DNA of 64,000 nt from Pseudoalteromonas sp. GCY (lineage in GTDB: Bacteria; Pseudomonadota; Gammaproteobacteria; Enterobacterales; Alteromonadaceae): positions 2,867,501 to 2,931,500 of the forward strand of contig NZ_CP068023.1 of NCBI RefSeq assembly GCF_016695175.1. Reading direction: 5' to 3'. Below are positions 63,387 through 64,000 of the stretch, in pieces. The notes under the pieces are model-generated. The model was not told the DNA's origin. It ran no database searches and was given only the letters and a program-made list of their open reading frames with translations. A program made the translations under genes and the position numbers. The first letter of the stretch is position 1, and each line of letters begins with the position of its first letter.

Positions 63387-64000
63387 TTAAAGCAAATCGA
63401 AACTTTGCTGCCCATCTGAGCGAATTGATAGCTTAGAAGCATTGGGAAGCATCTGATATATAGGCAGAATTTGCTTTTCAACGTATTGATAATAATCAAT
63501 ATCTACGAGCTTGCCTTGCTGTGCGAACTTGGGTCCATCAGTACTTAAATAATACGGTATTTGTGCCCCCTTTTTGGCGGTTTGCAACAATCCATCTTCG
63601 ATAGCCTGTTTCGCCGCTTTTACTTGGGGAGGGATATTTTTTGTATATAGTTCAACAGACTTACCAAGCTTCTTTTTATAAACGAGTTTTTCGTCTACTT
63701 TTCCAGCGAAAATCTCATTTATGTATTGGTGGGTGATCTCAACGGTGTCGAGCCCGTCAAACAGCGCGCGAATAATTGCTTGTTGATATTCTTTGGCGAT
63801 TTCCGTCCAATCACTACGCACGGTCTCCATTCCTTTAAAAACCAGCTTTTGCTTGCCAAGCTCTGTGATCTGCCCAACATACCGCTTTTTAGAGCCGACT
63901 TCTTGACCACGAATGGTGGGCATAAAGAATGGACTATAATGTGTTTCAAACTCTATTTCTAAATGACTGTGAAGGCCAAAGCTTTCCATCAGCAATGCGC
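63387..64000 (-). CDS. polB: DNA polymerase II, C-terminal part
   Basis: The open frame runs off the right edge; about 204 codons are visible. The residues match the C-terminal thumb region of family B DNA polymerase II: LEIEFETHYSPFFMPTIRG, GSKKRYVGQI, KLVFKGMETVRSDWTEIA and KLVYKKKLGKSVELYTKNIP, each with a clear counterpart in E. coli PolB (LELEYETHFCRFLMPTIRG..., VFKGLETVRTDWT). It takes part in translesion synthesis and replication restart. The catalytic palm lies outside the window. Confidence 0.95.
   Translation of the reverse strand, partial: ALLMESFGLHSHLEIEFETHYSPFFMPTIRGQEVGSKKRYVGQITELGKQKLVFKGMETVRSDWTEIAKEYQQAIIRALFDGLDTVEITHQYINEIFAGKVDEKLVYKKKLGKSVELYTKNIPPQVKAAKQAIEDGLLQTAKKGAQIPYYLSTDGPKFAQQGKLVDIDYYQYVEKQILPIYQMLPNASKLSIRSDGQQSFDLL

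Overview
The window reads as chromosomal DNA of a marine gammaproteobacterium of the Alteromonadales, most like Pseudoalteromonas. The basis is family recognition only: DUF3549/DUF3301 next to yqcC-truC-yqcA, three large TonB-dependent receptors, full-length QueF, RadD, TamAB, MetE/MetR and CsdA-type DeaD. Composition looks AT-moderate and even. I see no prophage, insertion sequence, CRISPR array, tRNA or rRNA.

Layout. 0-3 kb: the start of a YafS-like methyltransferase, gloB and mltD. 3-11.5 kb: a broken-up version of the Escherichia coli queF-syd-csrB-yqcC-truC-yqcA neighbourhood. It includes an unannotated tract at about 6.93-7.5 kb that reads, on the minus strand, as a CsrB-type regulatory RNA with about 40 GGA motifs and a terminator. 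11.5-18.6 kb: a tamA-tamB operon extended by a periplasmic binding protein and a cyclophilin. 18.8-29.5 kb: rraB, radD, an H-NS-like gene, pyrC, a dual-GAF GGDEF-EAL protein, divergent metE/metR with tandem MetJ boxes, and elyC.

30-44 kb: a chemoreceptor, then a run of small envelope and stress-type genes (lipoprotein, DUF1328, PA2169-type helical bundle, MscS channel, BON protein, beta-barrel, and a YqjD/YqjE/YqjK-like trio). Three of these transcripts are preceded by good -24/-12 (sigma-54) promoter matches. Immediately beside them is a two-component cluster: sigma-54 activator, a 71-residue protein resembling an isolated histidine-kinase dimerisation helix, a CHASE3 kinase, a single-domain receiver, and a REC-kinase-REC-REC hybrid. 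I infer that these form one sigma-54-controlled envelope-stress regulon; this is the best candidate here for an undescribed system.

44-64 kb: a dual-specificity phosphatase/lipid-kinase fusion, smrA, ghrA, an OlsF-like two-domain acyltransferase (ornithine lipids), a thioredoxin-like protein, a TonB receptor, ppiC, grxA, deaD, an M90 peptidase remnant that has lost its catalytic centre, a DEAH helicase, two tandem paralogous TonB receptors and the C-terminal part of DNA polymerase II running off the right edge.

All family calls are by recognition of sequence; no database search was run. Counts and alignments were made by hand.
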